Assembly: GCA_049115495.1 (NCBI GenBank)
Contig: JAGDZV010000001.1
Location: 682,001-746,000 of the forward strand
DNA length: 64,000 nt
Origin: JACPUW01 sp049115495
GTDB taxonomy: Bacteria > Bacteroidota > Bacteroidia > CAILMK01 > JACPUW01
Direction: 5' to 3'
Position numbers and translations under genes: made by a program. Every line of letters starts with the position of its first letter. The first letter of the stretch is position 1. Under the pieces are notes generated by a model. That model did not search any database, was not told the DNA's origin, and worked only from the letters and a program-made list of their open reading frames with translations. Shown here in pieces: positions 10,001 to 19,830 of the stretch.

Positions 10001-13000
10001 TTAGTACAATTTGATGAAAATGTAGTCGTAAGCGGAAAACCTTATATAGAACTTGAAACTGGAAGTACAGATCAAAAGGCCTATTACTCATCAGGTAGTG
10101 GTGGAAATACTTTAACATTTATGTACACCGCAACCGCTAATGACTCTACTGGTGATCTTGATTATACCAATACCAATGCTATTGCCTTAGATGGTGGAAC
10201 AATAAATGATTTGGCTGGAAATGCAGCTACTTTAACACTACCCACCCCTGGTAATAGTGGATCGCTCTCAGCAGCAAAAGCAATTGTAATTGACAATGTA
10301 GGTCCTACCATAGCCACCGTAAGTTCAAACAAAACCGATGGAACATACTCGGTGAATGACGTGATACCTATTAGCGTTACTTTTTCTGAAAATGTAAGCG
10401 TGTTGGGTTCACCATTACTTGAACTAGAAACAGGCACAACAGACAGGTCAATTTCATTAAGCAGCGGAAATAATAGTAATACCCTCGTATTCAACTATAC
10501 CGTTCAGAGCGGAGACGCAAGTGCCGACTTAGATTATACTTCAAATTCAGCACTTAGCTTAAATGGCGCTACCATTACTGACCTAGCAGGAAATGCGGCA
10601 ACTTTAACGCTTTCCTCACCTGGCAATTCAGGTTCACTGAGTGATTCAAAGAACATCCAAATAATATCTGGCCTTGCCACAGTAAGTAGTGTTTCATCAA
10701 GCAAAGCCAACGGAACTTATAATCCAGGAGATACCATTATGATTTTGGTAAACTACAGTAAAAGTGTAACGGTAAGTGGCACTCCACAACTAACCTTGGA
10801 AACCGGAATTTTTGATAGAACCTTGAATTACCTTTCTGGTTCAGGAACATCTCAATTGAGTTTTAGATATGTAGTTCAAGTGGGTGACCAAACGGCTGAC
10901 CTTGACTACAAAAACACAACGGCCTTAGCACTTAATGGTGGCAGTATAAAAGATGCCAATGGCAACAATGCCAGTACCACTCTAATTGCTCCTGGTCTAT
11001 CAGGCTCATTAGGAGATTCAAAAAACATTGCCATAAATGCCGCTCCGGTTATCAATTTCATTGCCAACCAAGAAACATGCGAGAATGAGACTATTTCAAA
11101 TATTTCAATTAGTATTTCTGATCTTGAAGATGCCTTTTCTTCATTAACCACCTCAGTTAGTTTCAATAATGCGCAAGTATCATCAGCCACCATTTCAGGC
11201 TCAGGAGCGAATAGGACATTGAATATTACTCCAAAAGCAAACTTTAATGGAAATACAAGAATTGGTCTTAGCGTAGATGATCAAGACAATGCAAGTGATA
11301 CCATTTCATTTGTACTTACGGTAAATCCAAATCCAGAAGCTGACTTTTCAATAAATAATGTTTGTTTAACCGATACAAGTGTATTTAGCAATACATCAAG
11401 CGTTTCTGCGGGTAGCATCTCATCATATACTTGGACTTTTGGCGATGGCACGAGTGGAATTTCTGCCAACCCAAGAAAAATATACGGGAGCGACGGCAGC
11501 TATAACATTGAATTAATTGCCACTTCAAATGAAGGCTGTAAGGATACAGCTAGTAAATCAACTACCGTTTATGAGCTACCAAGCCCAAGTTTTTCTGTAA
11601 CCGATGAATGTCTGGTTGATACCATAATTCCTTTAACAAGTAACTCTAGCATAAATAGGACTTGGACATTTGGTAATGGAATTTCAAGTAGTGTATCTCA
11701 GCCGAAAATGCTCTACAGATCGGCTGGTACCTACACGATTAAACTTGTTGAAACGAATACCTATGGTTGTTCTGATTCAACAACAAATGAACTTACAGTT
11801 TATCCGATGCCAAAAGCATCATTTAGCAAAAACGACACATGCTTAGGCGATGCGATTCGCTTCCAGAATGCTTCCACCATATCTTCAGGACAACTAGACT
11901 TCGATTGGAGTTTTGGAGATGCCAAAAGCAGCCAAAATCGCTCGCCTTTGCATACTTATACTTCTGATGGCACTTTCAACGCAAAACTTTTGGCAACAAG
12001 TGGAGCCGGCTGCGTTGATTCAGTAACAAAACAGGTAGAAATATTCGAGCTTCCAAGCATTGATTTCAGCTACACATCAGCTTGCGTAAATGATACTGTA
12101 ACCTTCAGCAATAGCTCAAGTGGCTCGATTTCACACATCTGGCGATTTGGGGATGGCAACACAAGTACAGATGCTTCACCTGAGCATATTTATAGTACTT
12201 CGGGATTGTATACGGTTACCTTAATAGGAACAAATAGCAATGGATGTGTTGATTCAACGAGTAAGACTGTTCGTGTTTACACATTGCCTTCAGCAAGTTT
12301 CACTGTAAACAACATTTGTCTAAATGATACAGCTTCATTCATAAATAATTCAACTTCGGCTGATAGTTACAAATGGTCATTTGGCAATAGAGTTGGCTCT
12401 TCAACTCAAACAGAACCAAGTTTTGTATACCAAAACTCAGGCTCCTACCAACCGACCTTGATTGCCTATACAAACCAAGGTTGCAGCGACACAGTAACCA
12501 AGACTATATCAGTTTTTAAATTACCAGTAGCTAACTTCTCAGCAAGTGCTGTGTGCGAAAGTGATTCGATGGTATTTGTGAATCAATCAAGTCTTACAAC
12601 AAGCTACACTTGGGATTTTGATAATGGTGGTTCTAGCAACAAAACTTCACCAAAAGTGAAATATGCTAATGACGGAAGTTATGATGTAAGTCTAATAACA
12701 GAAAGTGCAAATGGATGTCTTGATACAGTTACTAAAACTGTAGTTGTAAATCCTTTACCACAAGTTTCATTCTCGGTAAATGATAATTGTTTTGGCGACA
12801 GCACACAAATAACCAACAGCACAACAGGTGCCAGCACCTATGCATGGCGTTTAGGTGATGGAAATTCAGGCGTTGCCCAACAATTCAACTACAAGTACCA
12901 AAGCGCGGGAACCTATAGCATTAAAGTTACCGCATCTACAAATAAAGGCTGTGTAGACTCACTAAATAAGTCCGTTACAATACATCCTTTACCACAAGTT

Positions 13001-16000
13001 TCATTTACCAAAAAAGATGTTTGTATTGGCGAGAACCAGCTATTTATAAACAAATCATCAATTACAAGTGGAAGCCTTACTTATGCTTGGAACTTTGATG
13101 ATGGTGTAGGTAGATCTACTAGCTCATCCCCTGAGTATCGTTATAGTAAAGATGGTAGTTATGATGTGAAACTTATCGCTACTTCAGACAAAGGTTGTAT
13201 AGACTCGAACACTACTTCGGTAAGTATATATCCTTTACCAAAAATGAGTTTTAGTACAAGCAATGTTTGCTTAACTGACTCAATTTCTACAACGAATAAT
13301 TCAACGGGTGCAAGCTCATATGTATGGCGATTTGGGGATGGCAACTCAAACACAAATCAAGCACCAAAGCACAAATATGATGTTGCAGGTTTCTACAGCA
13401 TTCAACTAAGGGGAACCAGTGCTTTCGGTTGTGAAGATTCAACACAAAGAAGTGTTCAAATATTTGGCCTACCAACAGCTAACTTCAATGCCGATGATGT
13501 TTGTCTTTATGACTCTGCAAGTTTTGAAAACCTAAGCTCAGGAGCGAGTTCTTTTAATTGGTCATTCGGAAATGCTTCCACAAGCGCTTTTAAAGAACCA
13601 AGTCACAAATACGGGAGTGCCGGCAGATACAATGTCCGCTTAATAGCCTTCACCGGAAACTCGTGTAGTGATACAGTTTCTAAAACCATTGAAATTCAAG
13701 CTTTACCTGAAGCCAATTTCTCTGCAAATGCAATATGTGAGAGAGACACCATGCGCTTTGTAAATGCTTCGAAAGGTGCGTCAACCTATACTTGGAATTT
13801 AGGCGGTGGAAACACAAGTGTTTCGCAAAATCCAAAGATCTACTACAGCAAATCAGGAAGGTTCAACATTGAGTTAGTTGCCATTTCAACAGCGGGTTGT
13901 AGAGATACCTTTGCTAAATCAGTTACCGTAAATGCACTACCTGAACCAGCCTTCGCAGTAAACAACAATTGCCTTATTGATAGTACTTTAATTAGCAATA
14001 GCTCAAGAAATGTGAGTAGCTATGCTTGGACATTTGGAGATGGTAATTCATCAAATGCAGTCTCAAAGAATCATAAATACTTAAATGCAGGAACCTATAC
14101 CATTAAACTAGTCGCAACTGCAGGTACAGGTTGTGCCGATTCACTTTCTAAAAGTGTAACAATTTACCCAATGCCAAAGCCTGACTTTAGCTATAGTAAT
14201 GAGTGTAAAGGCACCAAGCAGCTCTTCTTAAACAGAACTACATTGAGTTCAGGAAGCCTTAATTACTTGTGGTTTATGGGCGATGGCGTAGGTAAATCAT
14301 CAAACACTTCGCCAGAGTACACTTATGGAACGGACGGCAACTACACAGTAAAAATGATTGCTACTACAGGTAAAGGCTGTAAAGATTCTGTAAGCAAACA
14401 AACCACAATTTATCCATTGCCTCAAGTCGATTTCAATACAAAAAGTGTTTGCCAAAGCGATTCAATGGCATTTACAAATGCTACAAAAGGTGCCACTAGT
14501 TATGCTTGGAGTTTTGACGATCTAAACTCTAGCACAAGTACTTCACCAAAGCACAAGTATGCTATATCTGGTTATTATGATGTACAGCTGACTGCTACTT
14601 CAGCTAATAGTTGTGTAGATTCTCTTAGCAAAACTGTTCAGGTATTTGCTATGCCAACTGCTGGGTTCACTTTCGGAAATGTTTGCCTAAACGATTCAAT
14701 GAGTTTTAGCGATAACAGTACGCTTGCTACAACTTACTCATGGTCTTTTGGCGATAGAGCAAGTTCTACATCTACTGATCCAAAGCACCTTTATACCAGC
14801 TACGGAAACTTTAGTGTGCTTCAAGTAGTAACCACTTCTAACGGTTGTGTAGACAGCATCAGAAAATCTGTAGAAGTTTACGCGCTGCCTTTGGCTGACT
14901 TTAGCGCGGCGACCGTTTGCTTTACTGACAGCACAGAATTCAAGAATAACAGTAGCAATTATGTTTCTTCAAAATGGAGCTTTGGAAATAGTGCAAGTAG
15001 TATTTTGAAGGCTCCTACCCTGCTTTACGGAGCCGCAGGTAACTATTTGGTTGAACTTATTACCGAAAGTGAAAAGGGTTGTTTTGATACCATTGCCAAA
15101 ACTGTCTCTGTAAATGCGCTTCCGCAAGTGTCGTTTACAATGAATGATACTTGCTTTGGTAAGGCAAATACCTTTTCAAACAACACTTCAGGCGCCAGTT
15201 CTTATCAATGGAATTTTGGAGATGGAAATTCAAACACTTCAAGAACACCATCTCATACCTATTCAAAAGATGGCCTCTATGATATAAAGCTTATTGCCAC
15301 CACAAATTTGGGTTGTAAAGATTCTTCTTCAGCTCAAATAGAAATACATCCGCTGCCTAAAGTGAGTTTTACTCAAAGTAATGTTTGCGATGGTGTAAGT
15401 ATGTATTTTAAAAATGGTTCAAGCATTACGAAAGGATCAAATAAATACCAGTGGTTGTTCGGTAATGGTGCTACTTCGGTAAATACAAGTCCACTACACC
15501 TATATGCCGATAGCGGAAAGTTTGATGTTAAGCTTATTGCTACAACCGATAAAGGCTGCCAAGACAGCATAACCAACCAAGTAGAAGTGTATGCGCAGCC
15601 AGTTGCAGCTTTTACCCAAAACAATGTTTGTAATGGTTTTGACATGTCATTTACCAATACCACTACACTTGCTCATAAAGCTTCTTGGTTTTTTGATGAT
15701 GGAAATACAAGTCAAACCCAAAGCCCAGTTCATTTCTACTCAAATGATGGCGAATACACTGTAAAACTGATTACCGGCACAGCTCATTGCTCAGACTCTA
15801 CCAGTAAAGTTGTTGAAGTATATAAGAAGCCAATTGCCGGTTTCAATTTAGATAGTACTTGTTTTGGTGGAAACATAAACTTCACCAACACTTCATTTTA
15901 TGGAGAAATCAATTCAAATGCTTGGACATTTGGTGATGGTTCAAACTCAACTTTGGTAAACCCAAGAAAAGCATATTCAAACCACGGCAGCTACAATATT

Positions 16001-17530
16001 GAATTGATAGTAACTACTGACAATAACTGTAAGGACACTGCAAATGCAGTGGCAGTAGTACATCCAAATCCTGTTGCCAAATTCAGCACTATTAATGTTT
16101 GTTCTTATGACACAACAAGCTTCACAAATCAATCAAACATTGCCACGGGAAGTATTGTACAAAACGAATGGAGCTTCGGAAATGGAAGGTTCAGTTCAAG
16201 TGTTTCGCCAAGCCATTTCTATGGAAAGTCTGGCAACTTTACAGTTGGCTTAAAAACCATTTCTGACTTTGGCTGCACTGATTTTGTAGACTCTTTAATC
16301 TCAGTTTATGAAGTACCTAGAGCAGACTTTGCAAACACAACCATTTGCGAAGAAAACCACACTGAGTTCACAAACACTAGTCAATTAATCGATGGCTTTT
16401 TTAAAGGTTTCTCATGGAGTTTTGATGATGGAAGCACTTCTGTTCAAAAAGACCCTAGAAATTTATATGCCCTATTTGGAAGTTACAATGTTCAACTGAT
16501 CGCGGAAACCAATGAAGGTTGTTTAGATACAATCATCAAAAAAGTAACCGTACTAGATAAACCCGAAGCCATTTTTAATGCTGATCCTGTTTGTTACTTG
16601 CAAACAACTTCATTTAGCAATACATCAGTTTCCGCAGATGAATCGTTCTGGAATTTTGGTGATGATGAAGGTTTTAGTGGACTTGAAAACCCGAATTACA
16701 ACTACCTTAATCCTGGCATCTATGACGTAGAGCTTCAAGTTGTGACTTCTGCTGGTTGTAGAGATACTGTAATGAATCAGGTGGAAGTTTACGAGCTGCC
16801 TATTGCCAACTTTAGCGTTATAAATCACTGTTTTAGCGATGAATTATTTCCAACCGATAAATCAATTGGAAATGTAACCGACTGGACATGGCAAATGGGC
16901 GATGGCCAAACACTAACCGGCAGCGCACCTAGTCATATATACAGTATTGATGGCGAATACACTATAAACCTTAATGTAGAAGATGTAAATGGCTGTATTG
17001 ATTCAGTTAAACGAAAAGTAATTGTGCATCCGCTTCCGGTAATGGATATTAGCCGAGACACCATTGTGAGTAAAGGCTATGAAGTTGAGCTTTTTGCAAC
17101 AGGCGGAGCTACTTATGAGTGGGGACCAAGTTTGGGTTTAGATCGATATGATGTTTCAAATCCAATTGCCACAGTAACTCAAGATATAGAATACACTGTA
17201 ACTATTACTACAGAATATGGCTGCGTTAATGACACGTTTGTTAACCTAAGAGTTGTTGAAGATTACACGGTTGAGCCTAGTAATATTATAACACCTGATG
17301 GCAATGGCAAAAACGATTATTGGATAGTTGATAAAGCCATTTATTACGACGATATTGAAGTAATTGTATTTGATAGATGGGGAAGAATAGTTTACCAAGC
17401 TTCGCCATATATGAATGATTGGGACGGAACCGTAAATGGTAAACCCCTACCTGAAGGGGCTTATTACTACGTTATTAAGGTTCCGCACGAAAGAGAAAGC
17501 TACAAAGGATCAATTACCATATTCAGATAA
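7058..17530 (+). CDS. Giant PKD-repeat adhesin with T9SS type B (gliding-motility) sorting domain
   Basis: A 3490-residue secreted surface protein. It has a signal peptide (1-20); two jelly-roll-like segments each followed by an ASH/choice-of-anchor-D-like domain (~20-290 and ~300-590); six ~115-residue Ig-like modules (~586-1325) with a recurring LETG-x-TDR ... SGDxxxDLDY ... LNGGTI ... AGNAATLTL pattern; then 24 PKD modules (~1427-3327) of ~79 residues. Each PKD has a W-x-FGDG core and two conserved Cys (NxC near the start, GCxD near the end). The last ~85 residues (NIITPDGNGKNDYW, FDRWGRIVY, W-DGT, PEGAYYYVI) are the gliding-motility-associated type B sorting domain that directs export by T9SS. 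The PorP/SprF gene follows by 35 bp, the usual partner arrangement. Ligand unknown; it is probably an adhesin of the SprB kind. Confidence 0.92.
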   Translation: MRKVLVVFFFAILGIYTNAQTKPKEGITTFTGSNTQHASSGSFFSRTNNVSATNVLSSGFDFEASSINYQFQTLKIRSVSNSVVAELSRSTSNCIYEVIIKSNAGNEFDLNSFKFFVKDYYSGGYIDLTVSAYRNGSKIGDLTYNRRKSTWNTINTSNYSDFARIDEFRISVNQSRYKVYEWFFDDINISYKPSIDANAISFGTESIGNSTTSKLYILNVGNDDLKLTANTRVQILGDTNNEFEVVNQPSQTIIGGDQEAVDIKFTAKVYGSKSVQILLVNNTSNDSLYTSITAFAQQAPKPPNNGKSSFITLNRKLIHNGGVSPKSTESIENIDTTGYNLSLYNNDDFYGNNFIVYQDALGWEIDFYGYPGLSYYGYLAFSSYDSSTFAFSEIELSSSSYNSYFNRNYYDASRFIVKGYKNGLEVASTNIAYSVDNIHTFNFEDIKGFNDVDEVRFYKTSGTINYMTIGAVTIYNKPELRVLNPDIGRAYLSTTKTHEFQLRNAGKGALSLSGSPIVSLTENNNSEFAITSQPKSNNISQGDTGTFYIEFTPKSYGNKSCLLNIESNSGTQIDTFRISAYGDPGPSVTHFTSWSANQFNKVGDDIEVQIHFDRDIGVTGSPQLMLETGDTDRVANLRFVYSGNRLLFDYKVKDGDFTRDLDVFDSVSLILNGGSIFGKNDSVAAVIDMPTGIHKKSLESAGDIVIDALDREVLSVSANNLNGTYNQNDVIEIIVVFNEFVEVNGTPYISLNLSGKTRRAYFTRGSNTKSLTFSYTVLSGDSTLDLSYTNAGALNLNGGTIQNSTGRNAVLKLPKPGSVNSLSYNKDIVIKTGAAAIEYVSSQNQNGFYGLNNDVLIDLNFNNNVNISGTPYIVLETGITDRNASYYSGNGTSTLTFKYIVQNGDSSIDLNYVSNSSIILNGGSIKDGNGNPANTTLPPTTSSNSLGGRKNLVIDTRAPLAVSVNSTKPNGYYRVGEQIPVLVQFDENVVVSGKPYIELETGSTDQKAYYSSGSGGNTLTFMYTATANDSTGDLDYTNTNAIALDGGTINDLAGNAATLTLPTPGNSGSLSAAKAIVIDNVGPTIATVSSNKTDGTYSVNDVIPISVTFSENVSVLGSPLLELETGTTDRSISLSSGNNSNTLVFNYTVQSGDASADLDYTSNSALSLNGATITDLAGNAATLTLSSPGNSGSLSDSKNIQIISGLATVSSVSSSKANGTYNPGDTIMILVNYSKSVTVSGTPQLTLETGIFDRTLNYLSGSGTSQLSFRYVVQVGDQTADLDYKNTTALALNGGSIKDANGNNASTTLIAPGLSGSLGDSKNIAINAAPVINFIANQETCENETISNISISISDLEDAFSSLTTSVSFNNAQVSSATISGSGANRTLNITPKANFNGNTRIGLSVDDQDNASDTISFVLTVNPNPEADFSINNVCLTDTSVFSNTSSVSAGSISSYTWTFGDGTSGISANPRKIYGSDGSYNIELIATSNEGCKDTASKSTTVYELPSPSFSVTDECLVDTIIPLTSNSSINRTWTFGNGISSSVSQPKMLYRSAGTYTIKLVETNTYGCSDSTTNELTVYPMPKASFSKNDTCLGDAIRFQNASTISSGQLDFDWSFGDAKSSQNRSPLHTYTSDGTFNAKLLATSGAGCVDSVTKQVEIFELPSIDFSYTSACVNDTVTFSNSSSGSISHIWRFGDGNTSTDASPEHIYSTSGLYTVTLIGTNSNGCVDSTSKTVRVYTLPSASFTVNNICLNDTASFINNSTSADSYKWSFGNRVGSSTQTEPSFVYQNSGSYQPTLIAYTNQGCSDTVTKTISVFKLPVANFSASAVCESDSMVFVNQSSLTTSYTWDFDNGGSSNKTSPKVKYANDGSYDVSLITESANGCLDTVTKTVVVNPLPQVSFSVNDNCFGDSTQITNSTTGASTYAWRLGDGNSGVAQQFNYKYQSAGTYSIKVTASTNKGCVDSLNKSVTIHPLPQVSFTKKDVCIGENQLFINKSSITSGSLTYAWNFDDGVGRSTSSSPEYRYSKDGSYDVKLIATSDKGCIDSNTTSVSIYPLPKMSFSTSNVCLTDSISTTNNSTGASSYVWRFGDGNSNTNQAPKHKYDVAGFYSIQLRGTSAFGCEDSTQRSVQIFGLPTANFNADDVCLYDSASFENLSSGASSFNWSFGNASTSAFKEPSHKYGSAGRYNVRLIAFTGNSCSDTVSKTIEIQALPEANFSANAICERDTMRFVNASKGASTYTWNLGGGNTSVSQNPKIYYSKSGRFNIELVAISTAGCRDTFAKSVTVNALPEPAFAVNNNCLIDSTLISNSSRNVSSYAWTFGDGNSSNAVSKNHKYLNAGTYTIKLVATAGTGCADSLSKSVTIYPMPKPDFSYSNECKGTKQLFLNRTTLSSGSLNYLWFMGDGVGKSSNTSPEYTYGTDGNYTVKMIATTGKGCKDSVSKQTTIYPLPQVDFNTKSVCQSDSMAFTNATKGATSYAWSFDDLNSSTSTSPKHKYAISGYYDVQLTATSANSCVDSLSKTVQVFAMPTAGFTFGNVCLNDSMSFSDNSTLATTYSWSFGDRASSTSTDPKHLYTSYGNFSVLQVVTTSNGCVDSIRKSVEVYALPLADFSAATVCFTDSTEFKNNSSNYVSSKWSFGNSASSILKAPTLLYGAAGNYLVELITESEKGCFDTIAKTVSVNALPQVSFTMNDTCFGKANTFSNNTSGASSYQWNFGDGNSNTSRTPSHTYSKDGLYDIKLIATTNLGCKDSSSAQIEIHPLPKVSFTQSNVCDGVSMYFKNGSSITKGSNKYQWLFGNGATSVNTSPLHLYADSGKFDVKLIATTDKGCQDSITNQVEVYAQPVAAFTQNNVCNGFDMSFTNTTTLAHKASWFFDDGNTSQTQSPVHFYSNDGEYTVKLITGTAHCSDSTSKVVEVYKKPIAGFNLDSTCFGGNINFTNTSFYGEINSNAWTFGDGSNSTLVNPRKAYSNHGSYNIELIVTTDNNCKDTANAVAVVHPNPVAKFSTINVCSYDTTSFTNQSNIATGSIVQNEWSFGNGRFSSSVSPSHFYGKSGNFTVGLKTISDFGCTDFVDSLISVYEVPRADFANTTICEENHTEFTNTSQLIDGFFKGFSWSFDDGSTSVQKDPRNLYALFGSYNVQLIAETNEGCLDTIIKKVTVLDKPEAIFNADPVCYLQTTSFSNTSVSADESFWNFGDDEGFSGLENPNYNYLNPGIYDVELQVVTSAGCRDTVMNQVEVYELPIANFSVINHCFSDELFPTDKSIGNVTDWTWQMGDGQTLTGSAPSHIYSIDGEYTINLNVEDVNGCIDSVKRKVIVHPLPVMDISRDTIVSKGYEVELFATGGATYEWGPSLGLDRYDVSNPIATVTQDIEYTVTITTEYGCVNDTFVNLRVVEDYTVEPSNIITPDGNGKNDYWIVDKAIYYDDIEVIVFDRWGRIVYQASPYMNDWDGTVNGKPLPEGAYYYVIKVPHERESYKGSITIFR

Positions 17531-17565
17531 CCAACTCCATCTTGAAACACCTAAAATTCAAAGCA

Positions 17566-19008
17566 ATGAGAACTTTCAATATAAAATCAATCATAATTAC
17601 ACTTTTTGTATTTAGTATAAGCCAGATAAATGGGCAACAAATCCCCTTGTCTTCAGGCTATATGGTAAACCCATATTTGCTAAGTCCGAGCTTTGCCGGC
17701 GAAATGCCATTAGGACAAAATGGAAGAGTAATGGCATTGAGCCGCTTACAGTTTGCTCAAATTGAAGGTGCCCCTGTTACTTATTTAGCAAGTGCCGATG
17801 CCAATTTTCAAGGACAAAAGATGGGTTTAGGTGCTGTTGTTTACTCTGATTCTTACGGTCTTTTGAATCAAACCGGGGTGAATTTATCTTATGCCTACCG
17901 TACAAGCTTGGGCTCGCATACTCAATTGAGCATGGGCTTAAGCGCTGAGCTAATGCAACATGGTATTGACTTTGACAAGATTAATGCTGTTGATAATAAT
18001 GATGACATTTTAAATTTAAGCTCGGCCAACAAAACACTATTCAACGGAAGCTTTGGAATTCACTTAAAACACAATGGCTTTCAGTTGGGCTTTGTGAGTC
18101 CGCAAGTAGTTGGAACTCGATTAGTGCATAAAGACTATGTATCAAATACAGAGATTGACTACGAGTTTCAGAGACATTACATTGGTTTTATGGGTTATTC
18201 TTTTGAAACGGACAACCAAAAATGGCAGTTTGACCCAATGGTTGTTATGCGAACAGGGCAAAATATGAGACCACAATTTGATGTCATGTTTAAAAGCACT
18301 TATCAAGATCAAGTTTTTGGCATGTTTGGATACAGAAGCGACTATGCCATGAGTTTTGGTGGAGGGGTGATTCTTAATAGGGCTTTATTCATCATTTACA
18401 ACTATGATCTACCTATAAACGATATTGCTGGTTTTGCCGGCGGTGCTCATGAATTTGGATTGGCATTCAATTTTAATGGTAATTCATTTCAGTCGCCAAA
18501 TATTGATTATAGGGAAACAAAAGCTCAAAAAGAAGGAAATCTTAAACTGCTTGAAGAAGTAAAAAAGCTTAGAGAAGAAGTTGAAAGTGGTAAGGAAAAC
18601 TTTGAAGTTCAAAAAGCAGAAATAGAAAGGCTCAACAAAAAACTTGAGAGCTATGAAGTAGAGTTGGATTCTATTCAAAATTCAAGTAAAAATCAGCTCA
18701 AAAAACTTGTTGAGCTAGAGTTGAACAATGCTGAGAATGTAGAAAAAAAGGAAGAAGAATCGTCAAAAAGCTACTACCTAGTAATTGCTTCATTAAAGAG
18801 TCAAAAAGAAGCTTATGAATACCAACAAAGCCTTAGAAGAAACGGAGATCAAAGAACCACATTCTTGAAACAATCAAATTCAGGTACTTGGTTTTTTGTT
18901 TGCCAAGAGAAGTTTTCTAAAGCCAATGAAGCCAAAAGTGCATTAGACCAAGAATTGAAAAATTTTAATAAAGACTCATATCTTACCCCATGGATATATT
19001 TTGACTAA
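17566..19008 (+). CDS. PorP/SprF family T9SS outer-membrane protein with coiled coil and SPOR-like C-terminus
   Basis: A 480-residue protein from the ATG at 17566; an in-frame TTG 24 bp upstream gives a poorer signal peptide. After the signal peptide (to INGQQ) comes the PorP/SprF beta-barrel (~20-320) with the family opening LSSGYMVNPYLLSPSFAG. SprF-type proteins anchor or export their cognate type B substrate at the cell surface, here the giant protein just upstream. Residues ~330-395 form a charged coiled coil. The last ~80 residues (SKSYYLVIASLKSQKEA ... SGTWFFVCQEKFSKANEA) resemble a SPOR domain, which in other proteins binds denuded peptidoglycan. A PorP/SprF with such an extension could tether the adhesin to the cell wall; this is inference. 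A terminator follows at 19068-19100. Confidence 0.88.
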   Translation: MRTFNIKSIIITLFVFSISQINGQQIPLSSGYMVNPYLLSPSFAGEMPLGQNGRVMALSRLQFAQIEGAPVTYLASADANFQGQKMGLGAVVYSDSYGLLNQTGVNLSYAYRTSLGSHTQLSMGLSAELMQHGIDFDKINAVDNNDDILNLSSANKTLFNGSFGIHLKHNGFQLGFVSPQVVGTRLVHKDYVSNTEIDYEFQRHYIGFMGYSFETDNQKWQFDPMVVMRTGQNMRPQFDVMFKSTYQDQVFGMFGYRSDYAMSFGGGVILNRALFIIYNYDLPINDIAGFAGGAHEFGLAFNFNGNSFQSPNIDYRETKAQKEGNLKLLEEVKKLREEVESGKENFEVQKAEIERLNKKLESYEVELDSIQNSSKNQLKKLVELELNNAENVEKKEEESSKSYYLVIASLKSQKEAYEYQQSLRRNGDQRTTFLKQSNSGTWFFVCQEKFSKANEAKSALDQELKNFNKDSYLTPWIYFD

Positions 19009-19067
19009 AAAATTCTGTCTTACCTGAAGAATTTACTTGTGACTAGATCTGCAAATCTAGATTAGCG

Positions 19068-19100
19068 AACCACCTGCTCCCCGCAGGTGGTTTTGTTTTT
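19068..19100 (+). terminator. Rho-independent terminator after porP/sprF-like gene
   Basis: A perfect 10-bp stem (AACCACCTGC with GCAGGTGGTT) around a TCCCC-type loop, followed by TTGTTTTT on the plus strand. It ends the adhesin/PorP-SprF operon. A second weaker hairpin (CTAGAT...ATCTAG) lies just upstream, around 19044-19061. Confidence 0.85.
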
Positions 19101-19147
19101 AAAACCATTTACCTCTAAATTCATTTATAGATGCAAATACAGCCCAA

Positions 19148-19777
19148 ATGCATCTAACTCATCAAGATATCCTAGCCACTTCTAAAATTAGAAGGCTAAA
19201 TATTATAAATAGTATTACCGGAATAAAACCTGGAAATTTGATTGGCACAAAAGGAAAAGATGGAAATACCAACCTAGCAGTATTTAGTTCAGTTGTGCAT
19301 TTGGGAAGCAAACCTCCCCTTTTAGGTTTTATTTTAAGGCCTACAGGAGATGTCCCAAGACATACGTTCCAAAACATTATTGATACTGGAATTTATACTA
19401 TTAATAGTATTACAACTGATAAAACCCAAAATGCGCATTACACATCAGCAAAGTTTGAACTAGATGAATCAGAGTTTAATGGATGTGCATTTGAAGAAGA
19501 GTACATCAACGGTTTTGATGCGCCTTTTGTTAGGGAAAGTGGTATTAAAATTGGGCTTTCTGTAGTTCAAACTATTGATATTGAAATCAATGGAACTAAG
19601 ATGGTTATCGGCAAAATTGAGCATTTATTGGTTGATGATGCTTTGGTTTCAAATGAAGGCTATGTAAACCTAGAAAAAGCCAATGCAGCAGGAATAGGTG
19701 GACTGAATAGTTACTATGAGCTTAAACACATCGCTGATTATCCTTATGCAAGGCTCTCTGAAATACCAGTGTTTTAA
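19148..19777 (+). CDS. Flavin reductase-like FMN-binding protein
   Basis: A 209-residue cytoplasmic protein of the flavin reductase/FMN-binding split-barrel family. Visible family features are the N-terminal SITGIKPGNLIGTKGKDGNTNLAVFSS stretch (split over residues ~18-45), the PPLLGFILRP strand, HTFQNIIDTGIYTIN, and the late G-x-VNLEKANAAGIGGLNSYY region. Members reduce or carry FMN for partner oxygenases or act alone. No partner oxygenase lies beside it. Residue pattern and length fit the Bacteroidota members well. It has its own unit: a terminator ends the preceding operon, and the next gene has a separate promoter. Confidence 0.85.
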   Translation: MHLTHQDILATSKIRRLNIINSITGIKPGNLIGTKGKDGNTNLAVFSSVVHLGSKPPLLGFILRPTGDVPRHTFQNIIDTGIYTINSITTDKTQNAHYTSAKFELDESEFNGCAFEEEYINGFDAPFVRESGIKIGLSVVQTIDIEINGTKMVIGKIEHLLVDDALVSNEGYVNLEKANAAGIGGLNSYYELKHIADYPYARLSEIPVF

Positions 19778-19800
19778 GCGGTAGTTCTTTCCAAATCTTC

Positions 19801-19808
19801 TACATTTG
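19801..19808 (+). promoter_or_regulatory. Bacteroidota -7 promoter motif TACATTTG
   Basis: An exact match to TAnnTTTG, 22 bp before the DUF1569 gene start. It places transcription initiation in the gap after the flavin reductase gene. No clear -33 TTG element was identified. Confidence 0.5.
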
Positions 19809-19830
19809 ATTTGAACAACCTAGCTCTTTA

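Noticed and set aside
9004..16828. Many antisense open frames inside the giant adhesin gene
   Set aside because: They are shadows of the PKD and Ig-like coding sequence, with no start context or recognisable domain.
11340..17040. Regular ~237-bp repeats as a CRISPR array
   Set aside because: They are in-frame PKD-coding modules of a single large gene with diverged sequence, and no cas gene is nearby.
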